From the NCBI GenBank assembly GCA_934182465.1, contig CAKPRG010000001.1, forward strand, positions 124,001 through 188,000: a stretch of 64,000 nt of DNA, given 5' to 3'. Source of the stretch: an uncultured Clostridia bacterium. Lineage in GTDB: Bacteria; Bacillota; Clostridia; TANB77; CAG-508. Below, in pieces: positions 32,811 through 41,708 of this stretch; within the stretch, counting starts at the first letter, position 1; the number at the start of each line of letters is the position of its first letter. Position numbers and translations under genes: made by a program. The notes under the pieces were generated by a model. The model ran no database searches, was not told where the DNA came from, and saw only the letters and a list, made by a program, of their open reading frames with translations.

Positions 32811-33554
32811 ATGGATTCAAAAGAATTTTTAAATAAAATAATTACAGTAAAAATTGATAGACCACTTGGTAGCAAGCATCCAAAACACAATTATATATAC
32901 CCATTAAACTATGGATTCGTTCCAAACACTATTAGTGGTGATAATGAAGAAATTGATTGCTATGTTCTAGGAATTCACGATTCAATTGATACATTTACTG
33001 GAAAATGCATTGCTATTATTCATAGATTAAACGATGATGATGACAAACTTATAATAACTTCAGAAGATAAAAATTTTACAGATTCAGAAATTCGTGTATT
33101 AACAGATTTTCAGGAAAAGTTTTTTGAGAGCGAAATAATTCGCCCTTCTGATTATATTGACTGGAATGAAAATATCCCCGAATTATCTGTCACAAATTTA
33201 GCTAAAAGTTTGTCTTTTTACAAAACTATTGGATTCCATATTAATTATGAAAGACCAGAAAATAAATTTGCTTTTATCTCTTTAAATAATATTCAATTTA
33301 TGTTACAGGAATTATCTGATCAAAATAAATGGGAAATTGCCGAGCTTTCATATCCATTTGGTAATGGAATAAATTTTCAACTTGAAGTTTCAAATATTGA
33401 TAATATTTACAACAATTTAGTAAAAAATAATTATCATATTGCTTTTCCAATAGAGGAAAATTGGTACAGACAAAATGATAAATTACTTGGAAATAGAGAA
33501 TTTCTTGTTCAAGATCCTGATGGCTATTTATTAAGATTTTCAGAAGATCTTTAA
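32811..33554 (+). CDS. Fusion of an inorganic-pyrophosphatase-like domain and a glyoxalase/VOC domain
   Basis: A 247-aa protein. Residues ~1-108 are like the short family I inorganic pyrophosphatases of Clostridia (VKIDRPLGSKHPKHNYIYPL, NYGFVPNTISGDNEEIDCYVLG, with the Tyr and Asp cluster). Residues ~120-247 form a vicinal-oxygen-chelate domain of the glyoxalase/bleomycin-resistance type (LAKSLSFYKTIGFHI ... FLVQDPDGYLLRFSEDL). Each domain usually occurs alone. The joint is smooth and without a linker repeat, so this looks like a genuine fusion. AGGAGA lies before the start. The role is unknown: it may couple pyrophosphate hydrolysis to metal-dependent chemistry, or bind a drug or metabolite. 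Confidence 0.8.
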   Translation: MDSKEFLNKIITVKIDRPLGSKHPKHNYIYPLNYGFVPNTISGDNEEIDCYVLGIHDSIDTFTGKCIAIIHRLNDDDDKLIITSEDKNFTDSEIRVLTDFQEKFFESEIIRPSDYIDWNENIPELSVTNLAKSLSFYKTIGFHINYERPENKFAFISLNNIQFMLQELSDQNKWEIAELSYPFGNGINFQLEVSNIDNIYNNLVKNNYHIAFPIEENWYRQNDKLLGNREFLVQDPDGYLLRFSEDL

Positions 33555-33556
33555 GT

Positions 33557-33584
33557 TAAAATGAACATTATAATAATTGCAAAA
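33557..33584. repeat. Dispersed intergenic repeat, copy B (short form)
   Basis: Contains the core AACATTATAATAATTGCAAA shared with 10758, 42512 and 43618. Only the core is present, immediately next to a terminator hairpin. Confidence 0.5.
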
Positions 33585-33607
33585 GACAGTATAAACTATA
33601 TACTGTC
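33580..33607 (-). terminator. Terminator of the phosphoesterase gene
   Basis: A 9-bp stem GACAGTATA (33585-33593) / TATACTGTC (33599-33607). Its loop contains the gene's stop codon. On the minus strand it is followed by TTTTGC, which is part of repeat copy B. Confidence 0.6.
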
Positions 33608-34435
33608 TACATCAATTCCAATTTTTCTAAATCCGTCTTCAATCTTTGTCATGTCTCTATATTTTCCTTCAGTAAGTTCATATCTATAATTTTCTTTTTC
33701 CAAATTTAAGTATTCATCTTTCAACTCTTCATTAATATCATAAGGAACCCTAATAAATTGAAAAGATATATCATCTGCATATTCTTTTTTTCCATATTCA
33801 CCTTCTAAAATCAAATAATTACTTCTAGTTGTTTCCATTACATTACTGTCTTTTTCTTTATTTCTAACAACATCAAAAGAGTTACCCACACTTCCTACAT
33901 TTATCAAAGTTTTATTATACAATTTATCCATAAATTGTTGATGAAGATGACCATATATTACAACATCTGCGATTTTATCTGATCCAATCTTATCTGTCGG
34001 ATAAAACAATTTTAACTTTTCTTGTATACTTGCATAGTTTGTAACAACTTTTTCATCACTTTCTGGACTCGCATGAAAAAGTCTTATTAAACTTCCACTC
34101 ATATAAAATTCATAAGCAAATGGTAACTTTGAAAGATAATCTCTAGTTTCCATACTTATTAAACTTTGATTCCATTTAATTCTTTTTTGTTCAACAATTG
34201 ATTGTTCTGCCATATCTTGACTATGATCTTTTGAAAAATTTCTGTCGCAATTTCCATGAACTACAACATCACATTTTTCTTTAATTAATTTAACACATTC
34301 TTCTGGATGTACTCCTTTTGCAATTATATCTCCCAAACAAAAAATTTTATCAACATTCCTTTTTTCTATATCTTTTAACGTTGCTTGCAATGCTTGCAAA
34401 TTACTGTGAATATCTGAAATAATTGCTATTTTCAT
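33596..34435 (-). CDS. Metallophosphoesterase (YfcE/DevT-like)
   Basis: A 279-aa calcineurin-like phosphoesterase with the dinuclear metal motifs SDIHSN (Asp8, His10), CLGDI, VVHGNCDR, a later His and VIYGHLHQ. The family cleaves phosphomono- or diesters; this substrate is unknown. It has no signal peptide and is cytosolic. It is followed downstream by repeat copy B and shares no operon. Confidence 0.85.
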   Translation of the reverse strand: MKIAIISDIHSNLQALQATLKDIEKRNVDKIFCLGDIIAKGVHPEECVKLIKEKCDVVVHGNCDRNFSKDHSQDMAEQSIVEQKRIKWNQSLISMETRDYLSKLPFAYEFYMSGSLIRLFHASPESDEKVVTNYASIQEKLKLFYPTDKIGSDKIADVVIYGHLHQQFMDKLYNKTLINVGSVGNSFDVVRNKEKDSNVMETTRSNYLILEGEYGKKEYADDISFQFIRVPYDINEELKDEYLNLEKENYRYELTEGKYRDMTKIEDGFRKIGIDVDSI

Positions 34436-34493
34436 ATTTTACTACTTCCTTTTTACATTAATTCTTATATTTATTATAAACTATAAATTTGCT

Positions 34494-35351
34494 CTATGCT
34501 AAATATTTTTTTATTTCTTCAATTTTATCTTTTGTTTGAATATAACCTTGCTTATACAATTCATCCATTTTTTCAACTTCAAGCAAACTGACATTATCTG
34601 ATTTAATTGTATGCAAATAATCAATTTTATCAATTTCATATTTATACAATTCATCACACATTAGTTCTAATGATCTTTCTGCTACTTCGATAATATTCTC
34701 ACAACATTTTTTCTTATATTTATTTTGAAAATTTATACTTACTACTTTATCACAACCAATTTCTTTAAGCTCTCTCCAAGGTATGTTTTCTTTTATTCCT
34801 CCATCTAGTAGTTCAGTATCTCCAAATTCACATGGTGAAAATACTACTGGATAACTGCAACTAGCTCTAACGGCTTTTGGAATTGGAGCTTTAGAAACAT
34901 ATATTTCTTCTTTTGTTTTTTTATCTATATTGCATGAATTAAAAATATAAACTTTTCCACTATCAGCATCTACTGCTGGAATTAACAATTCTTTCTTTAT
35001 TTCTTGTATATTTTCTATATTTTTAATTTCACAAGCTTTTTTCATACTTCTTTCAATTATTTTTCCAGTATTTAATCCATTTACAATTAATTTTCTTTTT
35101 ACTATTAATCCATATATTATTTTAAAAATATTTTTCCATTCTATATATTTTATTGATTTTGCATATTTTTTAAATAATTGATACATCTCATCTGCACTAT
35201 ATCCTAATGCAATTAATGTTGCTACTATACTACCTGAAGATGTTCCTGCAAAGCAATCAAATTTTATATTTTCTTCTTCAAAAACTTTTAATGCACCTAT
35301 ATGTGCAGCACCTTTTATCCCTCCACCTGCTAAGCACAAACCTTTTTTCAT
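34494..35351 (-). CDS. Patatin-like phospholipase
   Basis: A 285-aa patatin-fold lipid acyl hydrolase (RssA/YlbK type). Start at ATG 35351 (GGGTGAT upstream). It has the oxyanion loop AGGGIKGAAHIGAL, the nucleophile elbow GTSSGS with Ser38, and the Asp of the dyad in LLDGGIKENIPW. No signal peptide is seen, so the enzyme is cytosolic or membrane-associated and acts on phospholipids or fatty acyl esters. It lies upstream of the tRNA cluster, transcribed away from it. Confidence 0.88.
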   Translation of the reverse strand: MKKGLCLAGGGIKGAAHIGALKVFEEENIKFDCFAGTSSGSIVATLIALGYSADEMYQLFKKYAKSIKYIEWKNIFKIIYGLIVKRKLIVNGLNTGKIIERSMKKACEIKNIENIQEIKKELLIPAVDADSGKVYIFNSCNIDKKTKEEIYVSKAPIPKAVRASCSYPVVFSPCEFGDTELLDGGIKENIPWRELKEIGCDKVVSINFQNKYKKKCCENIIEVAERSLELMCDELYKYEIDKIDYLHTIKSDNVSLLEVEKMDELYKQGYIQTKDKIEEIKKYLA

Positions 35352-35464
35352 ATATATCACCCAATATATGATATGTTTTTCGACTATTTTAGTTACAAAT
35401 CCAAACTTTTTTCTTTCAAACAATTGACTTTACCTATTAAAACTAGTATAATATTTTAGTAGTT

Positions 35465-35541
<77 letters not shown>

Positions 35542-35738
35542 TAATATAATTTTTTGTTTATTTTAATATTATTTCGTTGACTTTAGCATTTTACATACAC
35601 TAACTAAAATACAACAAATTTTATATTATAACTATTAGCAAAATTTTCAAAATCTGAAATAATTAGAAATAATTTTAAAAACTTTTTGAAAAAGTATTGA
35701 CATTCATCAATCAGTATGCTAATATATTAATTGCGTAT

Positions 35739-35815
<77 letters not shown>

Positions 35816-35847
35816 TAAACTCTTCTACATGAAGAGTTTAATTTTAT

Positions 35848-35923
35848 CGAGGTGTGGCTCAGTTGGTAGAGCGCGTGGTTTGGGACCATGAGGTCGCAGG
35901 TTCGATCCCTGTCACCTCGACCA
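35848..35923 (+). tRNA. tRNA-Pro (TGG)
   Basis: A 76-nt cloverleaf with acceptor CGAGGTG/CACCTCG, discriminator A, anticodon TGG, T-arm GCAGG TTCGATC CCTGT, and encoded CCA. Confidence 0.95.
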
Positions 35924-35925
35924 TC

Positions 35926-35965
35926 AAAGTGTTGAAAATGTTATTTTTCAACACTTTTTATTTTT
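35926..35965 (+). terminator. Terminator of the tRNA cluster
   Basis: A 13-bp stem AAAGTGTTGAAAA (35926-35938) / TTTTCAACACTTT (35945-35957) followed by TTATTTTT. Confidence 0.88.
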
Positions 35966-36191
35966 ACTCATTTTTATTTCTATCGCATACAAGTCGCTAA
36001 AAATAAGACTTTTAGCTATTCATCTTTTTTTATCATTTTTTGTTATTATTCATTTATATATGCATTTTAAGAATTATTTCTCAATTATTTCTCAAAACAG
36101 TAACAAATCTTTGAGAAAAAACTCAACTCTTGAAACACTATATATTTCAAACAAAATCACTATTTTTGCAATAATTATTTCTCAATATTAA

Positions 36192-36287
36192 AATATCAAC
36201 TATATAGGTATTACTGGCGAAAACGAAAAGATTGAAGTAAACGCCATTTACTCCAATCCAATTAAAAATGATGATGATGATATGTAA
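36192..36287 (+). pseudogene. C-terminal coding remnant
   Basis: 31 codons after a stop, with protein-like composition (GITGENEKIEVNAIYSNPIK, then four Asp) and an ordinary end at TAA 36285-36287 followed by a good terminator. There is no start site. Its higher GC than the surroundings and its place beside tRNA genes suggest the tail of a lost gene. The family is unknown. Confidence 0.4.
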
Positions 36288-36305
36288 ATAGTTACATATC
36301 GGTTT

Positions 36306-36335
36306 GGGAACGCTTATTGTTCCCTTTCTTTTTTT
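36306..36335 (+). terminator. Terminator of the remnant gene
   Basis: Stem GGGAAC (36306-36311) / GTTCCC (36319-36324) followed by TTTCTTTTTTT. Confidence 0.75.
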
Positions 36336-36444
36336 ATATTTTACGTGATTTTTATTTTAGAAAACTAATTTAAAATATAAAAAATAATAATTAATTTCTA
36401 AAATATTTTTACTTGTTCAAAATTAAAAAGTATTAAATATCAAT

Positions 36445-36910
36445 TTATTCAACTTCAATTTCATCTTTAAACTTGAATATATTATAGTATTTTACGCAAG
36501 GAATTCCTAATGCTATAAGTATAAAAGATGCTATGTATATGTTAGATATACCGTGAAAATTTTTCAGATTCCACAGATGCTTCTTCTGGATGATTCGGCA
36601 AACAATATACATTAATAATTTCGTTCTCATCATAATAATTATTGTCAGTGCTAAAATAATATGTATATCCCTTATCTTGAACTGTATATCTAATTTTATA
36701 TCCATATGGATATTCATCAAATCCACCTGCAGAAATATACTTTTTGTATTCTGCCACTACTGTTGCTTCAATTTGAATTCCTTTTTTTCTTATATAACTT
36801 TTTCCAGCAGTAAGTCTTAAACAATAAATCATTATTCCAATAGCTGCTATAATAAATACCCAGCCAATAACATACATAATTAATGTTGTAAAAAAACTTC
36901 TTTCTTTCAT
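36445..36910 (-). CDS. DUF3592-like two-helix membrane protein, split by a +1 frameshift at CGG
   Basis: The first frame (ATG 36910) gives a transmembrane helix (about residues 8-32), a basic stretch and an outer beta domain ending in CLPNHPEEASVESEKFS, then stops at 36542. The next frame continues GISNIYIASFILIALGIPCV, a second membrane helix, and an acidic tail to 36445. Helix-domain-helix is the DUF3592 layout, and the first frame alone would lack the second helix. The break is TCA CGG TAT with CGG at 36551-36553. Skipping one base reads GGT (Gly). The joined protein is ~154 aa. The start is chosen from GGAA upstream. Function unknown. Its neighbour upstream is another membrane protein, 15 bp away. 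Confidence 0.7.
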
Positions 36911-36925
36911 AATTTCCAACTTTCT

Positions 36926-38014
36926 CTATTCAAAATTTATATTATTTAAAAATTTCTCTATTTTATCTAAATCAGCATCTTGCAAATCAATAATATATTT
37001 ATTTTTATTTCCTGATAATCTTAATAAATAACTAAGTTTCTTATACGAATTAAATTGTTGTATTCTTATTAAATGTATCATAAGATCATTTTTAGAATAA
37101 TTTAAAACATACCTATTTATTTTAATGCAATCTTTATATGGATATGAAATTCTTATATATACATAATCATACATTTCTATAAAAACTCCAACCATAAGCA
37201 ATAAAAAAGGCATAGCAAATGTAAGAACTTTCCATTCCTGCCTTAAAGTTAAAAAAATTGATAAGATTGTTAAACTCACAAGTACTAATCTCAAAAAATT
37301 TAACACACTACTTGGTAACATTGCTATTTTCATTTTTTCTTTTTTCTTAACACCAACAATTTTCTTTTTATCAATTAAAAAATCAATCAAATCTAATATT
37401 CTTTTTTCTTTTAAATCTTCTGATAATTTTAATTTTTCATCACTTATTTCATTTTTTTCTCTTATTTCAAAATTATTTAAAAATTTCAATATTTTTTTGT
37501 TTCTAATTTTGCTAGTATCCAATATTATATCATTTTCACCTTGACTTATATACACATATGAAGCATAAACAAATTCAAATTTCTTTTTCAATTTATCATA
37601 TTTCCATTCATTCGTGTCTTTAACAGAAATTCTTGGATATTTATCAATATCTATTTCCTGTTTTTTGTTTAATTTATTCTTTAAAATTAATTTATCATCT
37701 TCAAAATATATAACTGTAAGTTGACCAATTAAACATAAAAAAGTTAAAATTGTAGCAATTCCAAATAATATTGCCAAAAATATATTTATAGCTGAATACT
37801 TTGAATCTCCTAAACATATTTGTATAAAAATATACAAATATATAAAAAATGGAAATATCCACATATATGAATTTACAAATCTTAATTTTTGATTTTTATC
37901 TTTAATGCCAACTATAATTTTTTCATCAAAATATTTACTGTATCCTACTCTATTTTCTTCCATATCCCACCATTTAATTTTTATTTTATTAATAATTTTT
38001 ATATTATCTTTCAT
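36926..38014 (-). CDS. Membrane protein of unknown function with duplicated PH-like halves
   Basis: A 362-aa protein with two similar halves, each made of a pair of membrane helices (about 50-70 and 78-102; 235-255 and 262-285) followed by a beta-rich domain ending in an Asp-rich helix, a plan reminiscent of bacterial PH-domain (YdbS-like) proteins. No catalytic motif is seen. The 5' end is uncertain: the first ATG (38014) has no clear ribosome binding site, while an internal ATG 17 codons later has GGTGGG very close to it. Probably co-transcribed with the DUF3592-like gene. Confidence 0.55.
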   Translation of the reverse strand: MKDNIKIINKIKIKWWDMEENRVGYSKYFDEKIIVGIKDKNQKLRFVNSYMWIFPFFIYLYIFIQICLGDSKYSAINIFLAILFGIATILTFLCLIGQLTVIYFEDDKLILKNKLNKKQEIDIDKYPRISVKDTNEWKYDKLKKKFEFVYASYVYISQGENDIILDTSKIRNKKILKFLNNFEIREKNEISDEKLKLSEDLKEKRILDLIDFLIDKKKIVGVKKKEKMKIAMLPSSVLNFLRLVLVSLTILSIFLTLRQEWKVLTFAMPFLLLMVGVFIEMYDYVYIRISYPYKDCIKINRYVLNYSKNDLMIHLIRIQQFNSYKKLSYLLRLSGNKNKYIIDLQDADLDKIEKFLNNINFE

Positions 38015-38079
38015 AATTCTAAATTATAATTATATAATAACATTAAATACACAAAAATCGCAAAATATTTTTGTTATAT

Positions 38080-38120
38080 AAAAAAGTTGGCTAATTGAAA
38101 TTTTCAAAAATTCAATTAGC
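38080..38120 (-). terminator. Terminator of the PepSY-like gene
   Basis: A 10-bp stem GCTAATTGAA (38090-38099) / TTCAATTAGC (38111-38120), then CAACTTTTTTATAT on the minus strand. Confidence 0.7.
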
Positions 38121-38164
38121 TCATTCTGTACATATATATTTGATACAACTTAGTAACTCACTAG

Positions 38165-39280
38165 TTATCTTTCAACCTTATTTTGTTCATACCAATAATC
38201 TTCCCAATAAATCTCATCACTTGTACTACCACCTATAATTTCTCCTGTTGTTGCATCAACATAATAACTATATTTTCCTTTTGCAACTCTATTAACTATA
38301 TCTGCATCATCGTCTCCGTATTCAAATACTACAACCCATACTATTCTTCTTTTATCTTCTGTTTTGTATGCAACTCTTTCTTCTTCTTTTACATCTGTTG
38401 TAATTAATGGCTTATAATATTCTTCTGTATTATGTAATCTGGCATAAGCATCTCCATTCATACTTTTTATTTTTAACTCAGCAGTAGTTTTTATTATCGG
38501 ATTATTTTCTACTTTTCTGTCTTCATTTTCTGCAATTTTTATAGCATCTTCTTCTGTAATTTCAATTGGATTATTATCGCATTTATGATTTTCTACTCTA
38601 TAATTGCTTAATTTATGATCTTTTGCATAAAAACTTATTGATACGCTTTCCTCAACATTATATAAATCTCCGTATTTTTTGTAAAACCTAGCATCATAAC
38701 TACCACCATTAACCCATAATGGTACTATTTCTGCAAATTCATATTCTCCATCTTTATAACCAAATTTATTATAAAATTCTTTTCCAACTTGAATTGCTTC
38801 TTCTCTTGTCATTGTATATTTTTCAAAATTTTTATCATAATCTGTTGCATTCAATTCAAAAAATTCTCCTGTATCACCTTCTATAGTAATCTCCCAATTA
38901 TCTGTCAGAAATCTGTAACAAATTGTCTCTGTTCCACTTAATCTATAATTATCAGTTCCTTTAATTTCTTCATTTTCAATGTTTAATTCTAGTAATTTAT
39001 CTTTAGCTATTTTTCTTGCTTCATCTTCTGATATATTTTTACTAATTATTTCATCTGTTATTTCATCATCTGTAGTATCAATTCTTACTGGTTCTTTCCA
39101 AATTTTTTCATATACAATCGAACTTGCAAATGCAACCCCTGTGCCAACTATTAATGTTGCTAATGTTGTTACTATTGTTTTTAAAACTTTTTTTGTTTTA
39201 TTTTCCATAACTATATCATTCTCCTCTTTAATTTTTGATATAGCAATTTTATATTTAATTTTGTCTTTATTAAATTCCAT
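38165..39280 (-). CDS. Membrane-anchored PepSY-like protein, probable anti-sigma partner
   Basis: A 371-aa product. A cytosolic N-terminus of ~28 residues is followed by one membrane helix (about 29-52, KTIVTTLATLIVGTGVAFAS) and an outer part with repeated PepSY-like units (ISEDEARKIAKDKLLELNIE; MTREEAIQVGKEFYNKFGYK; ITEEDAIKIAENED; YYVDATTGEIIGG). It starts 2 nt after the sigma gene with AAAGGAGG inside that gene's end, so the two are coupled. The position and membrane topology suggest that it holds the sigma factor inactive until an envelope signal. The anti-sigma domain itself is too short to recognise, so this is inference. Confidence 0.65.
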   Translation of the reverse strand: MEFNKDKIKYKIAISKIKEENDIVMENKTKKVLKTIVTTLATLIVGTGVAFASSIVYEKIWKEPVRIDTTDDEITDEIISKNISEDEARKIAKDKLLELNIENEEIKGTDNYRLSGTETICYRFLTDNWEITIEGDTGEFFELNATDYDKNFEKYTMTREEAIQVGKEFYNKFGYKDGEYEFAEIVPLWVNGGSYDARFYKKYGDLYNVEESVSISFYAKDHKLSNYRVENHKCDNNPIEITEEDAIKIAENEDRKVENNPIIKTTAELKIKSMNGDAYARLHNTEEYYKPLITTDVKEEERVAYKTEDKRRIVWVVVFEYGDDDADIVNRVAKGKYSYYVDATTGEIIGGSTSDEIYWEDYWYEQNKVER

Positions 39281-39282
39281 AA

Positions 39283-39825
39283 TTAAATACCTCCTTTATC
39301 TAACTCTTTTTTTATTTTTCTTCGTATTCTGTGTAGTTTTGTTTTTACATTTATTTCTGAAATATTTAATGTTTTAGCTATATCTTTAATTGATTTAGAA
39401 GAATAATAGAATAATTTAATTATTTCTCTGTCAGTTTCTTTTAAGTTCATAATTTTTTCTTCAATATCATACAAACTTTCTCTTTCATTTTCATAAAAAT
39501 TAGTATTTACTGAGAGCTTTATATCATTTTCATAATCGGATATTTCATATGTTAATTTCATTTTTCTATACTTTTCTTTAATTAAATTTTTAGTTATTCC
39601 TGCCAAATATGAATCTAATGATATTTCAATATTAATTTTTTTAGAATTTTTCCATAATATAAAAAAAGTATCAGTAAATATTTCTTCTTTGTCTTCAAAA
39701 GTTAATTTACTATCTGTTCCATTATTTATAATTTTAGTTATATATGGTGTAAAATCATCTATAATAGCATCTAAATCAATTTCATTATTTTTATAATAAT
39801 TATCTAAATTCTTTGCTTTTTCCAA
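39283..39825 (-). CDS. ECF-type RNA polymerase sigma factor (second copy type)
   Basis: A 180-aa sigma-70 family protein with region 2 (about 25-95, SKLTFEDKEEIFTDTFFILW) and region 4 (about 125-178, LKETDREIIKLFYYSSKSIK, then ISEINVKTKLHRIRRKI). Different in sequence from the sigma factor at 7483-8013 but built alike. First gene of a two-gene operon with the PepSY-like membrane protein. Confidence 0.88.
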   Translation of the reverse strand: MEKAKNLDNYYKNNEIDLDAIIDDFTPYITKIINNGTDSKLTFEDKEEIFTDTFFILWKNSKKINIEISLDSYLAGITKNLIKEKYRKMKLTYEISDYENDIKLSVNTNFYENERESLYDIEEKIMNLKETDREIIKLFYYSSKSIKDIAKTLNISEINVKTKLHRIRRKIKKELDKGGI

Positions 39826-39893
39826 TTTTCAAACTCCTTTTATAAGATATCTTACATCTATATAGTGTCAATTAAATAACAAAAAGTTACAAA

Positions 39894-39967
39894 AAATATC
39901 CCAAGTATTTGTAAATTAATTATTAAACAAATTTGCCTAATAACTTTGATTTAACACAATACTTGGG
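39894..39967 (-). terminator. Terminator of the 405-aa orphan gene
   Basis: A 10-bp stem CCCAAGTATT (39900-39909) / AATACTTGGG (39958-39967) with a long A/T-rich loop. The minus strand continues ATATTTTTTG. Confidence 0.7.
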
Positions 39968-39990
39968 TACTTTATATTTTAATTTATATA

Positions 39991-41208
39991 CTATCTTGAT
40001 TCATGACTTCCGTCATCTTCTGGCTTCTTATTATTCATAAAATCTTTTACTGTTTTCTTTACTCTATATAATGGATTTTTCATTCTTTTAGCTTCTTCTG
40101 CTTCTTTTAATTTTTCTTCATAATCTTTTTGTCTAGTTAAACTATTTATTCTTGAATGTATTTTTCCTTTTACTGATTCTTGCTCTATACTTCTATCTAA
40201 AATTTGTCTACTTTCCATTTTTAAATTTTCTAATAATTGCATAAGTTCTTCTTCTGAAAAAGTATTTATATTATTTGGCATATTCATAGTTGTTGCTGTT
40301 GTAGTAGAAGTTCCTATTGTAATCTCATCAAAAGTATTAACTTTAACTTTCTCTGTTAATCTTTTTGCTTCATTTACCATTTCAGCAATTTTTTGACCTT
40401 TTGAATTATTTTCATCATTTCTTTCAGAATTTTCTTCTTCTACTTTTCCTGCATGTTCAACTGCTATTGCCATAATCTCTTCATCTGATTTTCCTTCTAA
40501 AGTACTTTTATACTCAAATTTTGGTCTTACAACTTCATTCATATCAATTTTATCAAATTCAACTTGACATTCTGGAAAAAATGTTCTCATCCATTTTCCT
40601 AGTTTAGGATACATACTTGCATATAATTCATAATATTTTACTGGATTTTCTTCTTCTGACATTTTTCTAAATTTAAATGGATTTCCAGAATCCTTGCTTA
40701 TTCCAGTATCTTCAGTCGCAATTCCATCATATGTATCATACGAATAGCTTCCTTTTCCTCTAACATAATCTATATAATCATGATCCATTCCTCTTTCATG
40801 ATATTCCAAAGCTAGTCCAAATTTATTATATTCAGTTCTTTCATATAAATAAGTTGAATCTGCAATTTTATTAACTTTTCCATCTGCTTCTCTAAAATAT
40901 TCATCTGAACCTATATAAAAATCTCCATCCTTATCTCCAAATATATATTTTTGGCAATCTACACCTACTCTAGTTGCCTCTGCAATTCCAGACATTAATT
41001 TTTCTTCTAATACTTCTATTGAACCTTCTATTACAGCTGGATTTTCATATAATTCTTGACTTACACCTATATATTTTAAATATTCAGCATAAGTTTCTCT
41101 ATCAGCTAATAATTCTTTTATTGCACTTTCATTTCCTCTTACACTGTTCATCCTTTCAATATAATTATTCATTTTTTCTTCTGTAACTAACATTTCTTTT
41201 AAATTCAT
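39991..41208 (-). CDS. Large hydrophilic protein of unknown function
   Basis: A 405-aa protein from ATG 41208, with AGGAGGT 7 nt upstream (22 codons of open frame before it are not used). It has no signal peptide, membrane helix or recognised motif. The N-terminal ~230 residues look globular, with many Tyr, Asp and Gly (FGDKDGDFYIGSDEYFREAD). Residues ~255-300 are acidic and low in complexity, and the last 90 residues form a charged helix or coiled coil. It stands alone with its own terminator. I do not recognise a family. A lineage-specific structural or regulatory protein is as far as one can go. Confidence 0.7.
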   Translation of the reverse strand: MNLKEMLVTEEKMNNYIERMNSVRGNESAIKELLADRETYAEYLKYIGVSQELYENPAVIEGSIEVLEEKLMSGIAEATRVGVDCQKYIFGDKDGDFYIGSDEYFREADGKVNKIADSTYLYERTEYNKFGLALEYHERGMDHDYIDYVRGKGSYSYDTYDGIATEDTGISKDSGNPFKFRKMSEEENPVKYYELYASMYPKLGKWMRTFFPECQVEFDKIDMNEVVRPKFEYKSTLEGKSDEEIMAIAVEHAGKVEEENSERNDENNSKGQKIAEMVNEAKRLTEKVKVNTFDEITIGTSTTTATTMNMPNNINTFSEEELMQLLENLKMESRQILDRSIEQESVKGKIHSRINSLTRQKDYEEKLKEAEEAKRMKNPLYRVKKTVKDFMNNKKPEDDGSHESR

Positions 41209-41510
41209 TTTTTTACCTCCTAAAATAATTATATCTTTTTGTTTAACAAAAAAGATATATTTTGATATGTACAAAATATACCTCCATCTTCTACTTAACT
41301 TACTTTGTACATAAACATTATAAGTCTCATCTTTTAAAATAAAACCAGGTTCTGTTTCCGGCTGTTGATTTTATTCCATTTGTTATGGTAATTACTCCCT
41401 TACAAACATAATTATACCATTTTCACTCATTTATGTCAACTTTTCCTTGATTCTCTTACAAATATACATTATAATTATATTTAGTTAATAATATTTAAAG
41501 GAGATTAAAT
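41209..41510. other. Intergenic gap with divergent promoters
   Basis: 302 bp between the orphan gene and the VbhA/Fic operon. It holds the promoter at 41447-41475 and the ribosome binding sites of both genes. The rest shows no recognisable structure. Confidence 0.45.
41447..41475 (+). promoter_or_regulatory. Promoter of the VbhA/Fic operon
   Basis: TTGATT (41447-41452), 17 bp, TATAAT (41470-41475), 36 bp before the antitoxin start. Confidence 0.7.
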
Positions 41511-41708
41511 ATGGATTTATCTATAAAAAATACTACTCGCGAACAACGAAAAAAAATTGTAAAAGAAGCTCTTGCAATATCTATTTCTGGTACAGATATT
41601 CCGGACATAAATGTTTTAAATATAGCAAAAGAATATGTTGATGGAAAAACAGAAATTGAAGATGTGCAAAAAAAAGTAATAGCACTTTATCAAAAGGAGG
41701 ATAATTAA
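41511..41708 (+). CDS. VbhA-like antitoxin of a Fic protein
   Basis: A 65-aa small helical protein encoded directly before a Fic gene, overlapping it by one base (TAATG), the order and coupling of VbhA/VbhT pairs. The middle (EALAISISGTDIPDINVLNI) and the ending EYVDGKTEIEDVQKKVIALY follow the VbhA outline. The inhibitory helix of this family carries S/TxxxE(G/N), in which the Glu blocks ATP binding in Fic. Here the residue before the Gly is Ser, so the inhibitory Glu is not evident. Either the motif is shifted or inhibition works differently. AAAGGAG precedes the start. Confidence 0.7.
   Translation: MDLSIKNTTREQRKKIVKEALAISISGTDIPDINVLNIAKEYVDGKTEIEDVQKKVIALYQKEDN

Larger units (their letters stand above)
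35966..36444. other. Gene-poor stretch after the tRNA cluster
   Basis: AT-rich sequence with three loose copies of ATTTCTCAA (36060-36190), a short coding remnant (36192-36287) and a terminator. No complete gene is seen. Confidence 0.5.

Noticed and set aside
36060..36190. Repeated ATTTCTCAA motifs as a possible CRISPR or operator array
   Set aside because: Only three loose copies with irregular spacing and no spacer pattern; no cas genes are in the window.
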